Assembly: GCA_900618425.1 (NCBI GenBank)
Contig: UZAN01040182.1
Span: 61,644-87,869 of the forward strand
Reading direction: 5' to 3'
DNA from: Echinostoma caproni
Lineage: Eukaryota; Platyhelminthes; Trematoda; Plagiorchiida; Echinostomatidae
DNA length: 26,226 bases
The notes below the pieces were generated by a model, which worked only from the letters and a program-made list of their open reading frames with translations, ran no database searches and was not told the origin of the DNA. The position numbers and the translations under genes are program-made. This document shows, in pieces, positions 21,455 to 26,226 of this stretch (positions within the stretch are counted from its first letter, which is position 1; each line of letters opens with the position of its first letter).

Positions 21455-23647
21455 TCACCTGCAGTTGTCTGGTGTATTCGTTGACGAGGGACCTCTTGGT
21501 GCACACATTAGTCAAGCATCTCTTACATCCACTTATCGTCGGTAACCCATAACTACCCAAATAAAATTGATCGTCGGCTGATGAAAACGTCTCGCGACTA
21601 GTTCCATCACGAGGCCCTTGGATTTATTCTGTAATGAATTATTTGCACGAACGGGTTTCGCTTATGATTCCCATTGGTGTGTATATGGCAAATTGTAATA
21701 CGTCGGGATCCGCTTATTCTTCCAGGGTAAATCCCGAATTACATATTTTTCAGAACTAAAAAGCGTGGCCATTATCACGCTGTATTCGAACGGGAAATCA
21801 CGAGTTTATCTGCTTTTTTAAACTTTTATCTTCCTGGCAGGCGCATAGTGTCTGAAAATTAGCAGAGCTAATCTTATGCTGTACAAATAACCAGATAACC
21901 GAATGAAAATTAAAATGTTTCATATGCTTGGGAAAATTATAGAAAGCACCGGTTAGGCAGAGGAATGAGAACAAGTGTAATTCATGAATTTTAGATGCTT
22001 TACCATCTGGAAGATGTGTGAACAAATAATAATCTGTCTTAGCTGGTCTCGAACGTCCAGTAAAAGAGCGACTACATTTCTCCTGTTAAACTGCAAAAGG
22101 TCACGCGCTCTCCGTACACAATATGTCATTATATTAGATTTCATGTTGCACCACCAACTGAATTTCAATGTATTCAACATTTATTCAGTTTCTATTTTTG
22201 TTACACTCTTGCTCGAGAAGGATCGGTAGTTATGAAGATTCACCGGTGACTGTTCTTCGACATAGAGCTGTAAAATGCAAATCTACGTGTTTTCAGGCAT
22301 TTCGAAAGTGCACTATTCCCACACTTGCTGTCTGCGTCCGTTCTGCCACACACGGAGTACGACGTTCAAGTATCCATGAATGAACGGCGACAAAAAGACT
22401 CTAGAACGCCCGCAAAGGCCAACAACAAAATTAGTAAAAGGTCTGCATAACAGGACACCTCGAAAGACTGCAAATGTTTGGAATCTACTCATCTCAATAC
22501 CGCCGACTTCGGGAGTACCTGATCGTTGCATATATCATGCTTTATCAACCCAACCACCCTTGCCGTTATATGCTGTCTTTAACTCAAAATGATCACCTAT
22601 GGGGACATCCGCTAAAGTTTAAGACCCAGGACAACCACCTTGTTTACAGTCAGAGTGTGCGGTATATGGAATTCTTTTTCATCCAATGTAGTGTATGCTC
22701 CTATAGTTGAACTAATTAAATCGCAAATGGATAAAGCGTTGGAACACTTAAAATTTCGACATCCGTGGGTGTTTATGCAAAATTTTAGCATTATTATTTT
22801 CTCTTCGTGAAGTTATTCAAGTTATTCTGTAAAAATTCTTTGGGGCATGACAAGCTTTGTGAAATTGCCCATAATAAAATTTTGACTTTGTCTGCAATGA
22901 AGATCACAAGTTACAGCCAATCAGTGGTGATCAGTGAACGTATCGTGCAAGTATTTGGCACCGCTTAACCCCTCGCGATTCCAGAATGAATATCTTGCAA
23001 TCACAGCCATTATATTCTCCAAGGTTTATTTTCATCAATTACCTAATAGAGTATGTTCATAATAAGTGACTAACCCCTTACCCAAGTGTGCTTGGGGCTG
23101 TCTTTATTCTTGTTACGTATTGACTATATTTGTGACGATTGAGAGAACTAGGTGCTTCGGTTCGCCCTAGGATGGAATGCAACATGATTATCGATATGGT
23201 TACCTGCACAGTTCACTAATGAACCACAGGAACAAATTGGTTGAGTGCCGACTTGGCTTCGATACAACGTGGTAAAAGTTAGGGTTTCACAAAAATAAAA
23301 AAAACAAAGCTCTACGTTTACAAGTCTGTGAACTAACGGATAACTCTGGATCGACTGCAACCGTTTTACTTAAAAGCGGAAAGAAAAATAACGTCTGTAC
23401 ACCATTCTTCAGCAGCTGGACAAAATCGGCAGTTGTGACTTCTGGGTATTTAAATAGTGCCAGAACGTAGGACGAGAATGTGTCCCGACACGTAATTCTG
23501 ATAACCATCTCCTCCATGAAGTAAGTCAAAAGCGCCATCCCATTGGGCATAAAACAAAAAAAAAGTAACCCCACCAACCTTCATTGGGTAAAGCGGAAAT
23601 CCAGTTAAAATTACTGGAGCTTAAACGATATGCCCCTCAGGGAATAA
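21455..23647. other. Unassigned region
   Basis: No gene, RNA gene or named repeat can be supported. Overlapping short frames on both strands at 21798-22710 have no recognisable domains. A locally higher GC patch near 23080-23250 has no identifiable content. Confidence 0.35.
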
Positions 23648-23905
23648 AAGATTCCCGAACAAAGTTTCCCATTGCAACTGGTGACTCAACTCAGTCATTT
23701 TGGTGTTGGAGCGCTGGACAAACTAGAGATTGTAACTCGTATTCCAACACAAAATCAATTACACGCACTGATGTACAGACGAGATTTTGTAGTAAATTTA
23801 TGCTCAGGATATCACATTGTAACTGTAGACCCCACCGTACGAGTTGCTATCCAATTTCGAAATTCGATCTCAAGCAATCATGGAAAACGTGACTCATTCG
23901 TGTGA
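23648..23905 (+). CDS. Weak candidate exon, 85 codons
   Basis: The frame is open from 23648 to a TGA at 23903-23905. Its composition is protein-like, with alternating hydrophobic residues: LVTQLSHFGVGALDKLEIV, then HALMYRRDFVVNLCSGYHIV and TVDPTVRVAIQF. It has no ATG near its start (first Met about 43 residues in), so it would have to be an internal or terminal exon. An AG at 23649-23650 could be the acceptor. It ends 45 bases before the inverted-repeat element. No family is recognised. A second frame (23584-23892) overlaps it, so coding status is uncertain. Confidence 0.18.
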   Translation, partial: KIPEQSFPLQLVTQLSHFGVGALDKLEIVTRIPTQNQLHALMYRRDFVVNLCSGYHIVTVDPTVRVAIQFRNSISSNHGKRDSFV

Positions 23906-23949
23906 AACGGTGTAAGAAATTTTTTTATTCTACCCAAATTACTCTAGCG

Positions 23950-24050
23950 TTTTCAGTTTGGGGTGTCCGAATATCAATTTAAGATGTCATGTGGCTATGT
24001 GGCTAGTACGATAGTCTGATTACGCCATCATTTCACATTGTCTTGTACCT
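23950..24050 (+). repeat. Left inverted-repeat arm
   Basis: This arm includes TGTCCGAATATCAATTTAAG (from 23964), a GTGGCTATGTGGCTAGTACG block and TTTCACATTGTCTT (24031-24044). It matches the reverse complement of the right arm over about 95 bases with a handful of substitutions. The outermost TTTTCAG matches the extreme right end. Confidence 0.8.
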
Positions 24051-24517
24051 CCAACAAGAATTTGCGTTGGCCTACATTAGTGAATATTGTAGTCCGTAAA
24101 TAAGACAAGTTTTACTGCTATTATTATCCGTTTACCGAATGGTCTTAGAAAAATTGTACGTGTATCTTAGAAGAATCAAACGTTAGCTCATCATCGTTTG
24201 AACCTTTTGATTGCTAATCTCCTTCATGGCGCATCATTCCACAACTGATTCTCTTGTGGTGATACTTCACCAACACACTCGATTCCGAACTTGCCCGCCT
24301 CCTATGCCGGCCCAAAAATCACACGACCGATCGGGTTCATTTATCGATTGATCGGATAGGTCACCGTAAAAAGAGGTGCTTGCCCAGCTAACCCGAGCGA
24401 GACACCACACCTTGTTTAAAGCCGCGAGCCTTAGACTGGCTCAATGAACTTCGAATGTTCAGCAGGCGTGCCTTCAACACACGTATGGACCGCACACTAC
24501 ACCAATATCATCACAAA

Positions 24518-24613
24518 AGGTAAAAGACAATGTGAAACGATGGAGTAATCAGACTATCGTACTAGTCACATAGCCACATGACATCTTAAATTGATATTCG
24601 GACATCCTAAATT
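24518..24613 (-). repeat. Right inverted-repeat arm, inner copy
   Basis: The reverse complement of this segment matches 23957-24050, including the CTAGTACGATAGTCTGATTA block. High identity along the whole arm indicates a fairly young element or recent sequence conversion between the arms. Confidence 0.8.
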
Positions 24614-24660
24614 CACATTATGAAATCTTAAACTGATATTCGGACATCTTAAGCTGAAAA
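24585..24660. repeat. Tandemly duplicated right terminus
   Basis: CTTAAATTGATATTCGGACA (from 24585) recurs as CTTAAACTGATATTCGGACA from 24627, a 42-base period. Only the outer copy ends in CTGAAAA, the complement of the left terminus. So the right end carries one extra terminal unit. Confidence 0.75.
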
Positions 24661-26226
24661 TGTTATACAATCAGAGTGCTCTCATAATGCGCAGAAGAAC
24701 GAAAATGACCAATGAGTTGAAGACGCCTCACTGCTCATCCTGCTCGCTTATTATTTCCTTGATTATGTTGATTTGGGACAATGTTTAACAAAAGTACACG
24801 CGTGGTCGGAAGCAACGTATCATAGTGGTAAGTAGCGCTTTCTCTCTTTTATAGTTTGCTCGGGGTGAAGCGGCGTAGTGTCTAACTACAGTCCCATCAT
24901 AAAACCCGATTAGTGCCCGATGGAACATCAGAGTAAAATGGTCTTCCATATTTTTGTCGGTTTGATAACATCAAGATCTGTTGTTTGTTTTCACCATTGC
25001 AAACTGACATTCGATCATCTGATAACTATTTTACTGAACTGGCATTTAGTCCATGTGTGTTTTATGACCACATTCATACTGTTTGCTACAAAATGCTTAC
25101 ACTGAAAACATGTATTGGGATAGGATGGTTTACCATAGAACAAAACGGAGTGATTTGAATCAAGATATATTGGAAGATACTACGCAGCTGTTTGATGCTG
25201 TCCACATGTAGAAAATGGTATGTGACGGGTCATCCAAGTGCAAGTAAAATTCCACTGGTGTGTGAACAGTAAGCACAAGGAAACAGTCACGTGACTGTCG
25301 ACAGCTGATCAAACCGACCTAGTTTATCCCTGAGTGACACTGGTTAACTCAGATGTACGAATTGATTGTGTGTGTGACGTTCTCCATTCGTCTGCATTCG
25401 CACTGAGTCGAACTCTCAATCATATTGACCCTACAATTTTTATGCGACCTGGAGATAACCGTTTATTATTCACTTTCGGATTGGAGATACTTGCAAAGCT
25501 TGGTGGGATATATGTTTGGAGCCCAGTAGCCAACATAGTCGCCTTTGCTTTTACATTCAATCGAAAGCGGATCAACGGTTTATTGTAGACAAAGCTGCCT
25601 ACTTTCAGCTGAATAATTTCTCTCTACCACCAGATTTCTGGTGTTTGTACAACACCACAAAATTATTTATCAAACTGCTGTTTTTTGCTTTCAAGAACTA
25701 AGAAAAGATGTAATGAATTTGAAAGTTGAACACTGATGCTGCTGGTATCTAAATCTGTAAGAGAACGGATTTCTTTCATAGTGGTCTTTGTGTATTTTGC
25801 CAAAGACAACCAGTATCTATTTTACTTATTATTTATTTTATTTATTTATTTTCATTTATATTATTTTATTAATTATTTATCCAGTGAAAGGTAACAATAC
25901 AATACTTTCAACAGGGGTATTTTTTATTGGAGATACTTCAATAATCACTTATGCATCAATTGCTAAACACGTTAACTACAAAGAGTTATCACTGATGCGA
26001 TGAATAACTTCGAGTTTCACAAGACCGCACGAAGAACACAGGCTGCTTAGCGGTGATCTAGCGTCAGCCTGATAACTTAATATTTGATAAATACCTAACA
26101 TCAAGTGGAAGAAAACGTAGATTGTTTACCTGCATGTGACATCATACATATGAGGATCGTGTGAACTTGAAAGCTGCACTTGTGGAGCTTCGCGAACGAC
26201 GATCTCAAGGAGAGGATAATTTGATT
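24661..26226. other. Unassigned right flank
   Basis: No gene is supported. Short open frames at 24920-25105 and 25334-25588 have hydrophobic stretches but no recognised domain. The second contains an IFMRPGDNRLLF segment discussed in the findings. A T/A-rich simple repeat lies at 25818-25880. Confidence 0.35.
25818..25880 (+). repeat. TTTA/ATTT simple repeat
   Basis: An imperfect run of TTTA and ATTT units. It explains the tyrosine- and phenylalanine-rich open frame at 25788-26003. Confidence 0.8.

Larger units (their letters stand above)
23950..24660. mobile_element. Non-autonomous inverted-repeat element, about 0.7 kb
   Basis: The two ends are long, nearly identical inverted repeats (23950-24050 and 24518-24660) starting TTTTCAG and ending CTGAAAA. 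The roughly 470-base interior has no transposase-like open frame, is richer in GC than its surroundings, and contains short self-complementary pieces (CCGATCGG, CGAT and ATCGG near 24326-24356). This is the architecture of a MITE or foldback DNA element mobilised in trans. I found no convincing target-site duplication in the flanks (GCG on the left, TGTTAT on the right), so the superfamily cannot be assigned. Confidence 0.7.

Noticed and set aside
24795..24870. tRNA-like stretch (ATCATAGTGGTAAGTAGCGC) as a possible SINE head
   Set aside because: It recalls an A box, but I find no B box at the right distance, no cloverleaf and no adjacent tail.
1..26226. Bacterial or phage content, CRISPR array, tRNA or rRNA genes
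   Set aside because: No operon-like gene density, ribosome binding sites, regularly spaced repeats or cloverleaf sequences were seen; many listed open frames begin with non-ATG codons and are not plausible in this eukaryotic sequence.

Overview
This is animal nuclear DNA, most likely from a digenean fluke or related flatworm. It is AT-rich, has no bacterial-style gene packing, and all six frames are cut by stops roughly every 60 to 100 codons. The best clue to the host is a Penelope-like retroelement (PLE) fragment at the left end, whose reverse transcriptase tail and GIY-YIG endonuclease resemble the PLE proteins common in trematode assemblies. The host assignment is an inference. I do not see an intact host gene that I can name.

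Layout. Bases 300-940 hold a broken, 5'-truncated PLE on the minus strand. A second, more decayed copy in the same orientation lies at 1475-2150 and keeps about 170 bases that the first copy has lost. From about 4.0 to 12.6 kb the plus strand carries several short protein-like stretches that resemble each other: 4024-4188 (with a signal peptide), 4510-4710, 10353-10496, 11386-11451 and 12330-12637. They may be exons or relics of a small, lineage-specific family of short secreted proteins, some of them pseudogenes. This is the most speculative part of the annotation.

At 14581-14680 the minus strand carries what looks like a fossil type I hammerhead ribozyme: CTGATGA core, paired stem II, minimal stem III, GTC cleavage triplet and a long stem I. 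It has a changed catalytic G12 and a 3-nt insertion. Hammerheads of this type occur in PLEs and in animal retrozymes, so it probably belongs to the same broad retroelement world as the left end, although no PLE protein remnant adjoins it.

From 14.7 to 23.6 kb there is mostly unrecognised noncoding sequence with a few simple repeats and two weak candidate exons. At 23950-24660 lies a non-autonomous inverted-repeat element of about 0.7 kb with arms of roughly 95-100 bases and a tandemly duplicated right end. The last 1.5 kb is unrecognised apart from a T/A-rich simple repeat. No tRNA, rRNA, CRISPR array, operon or phage feature was found.
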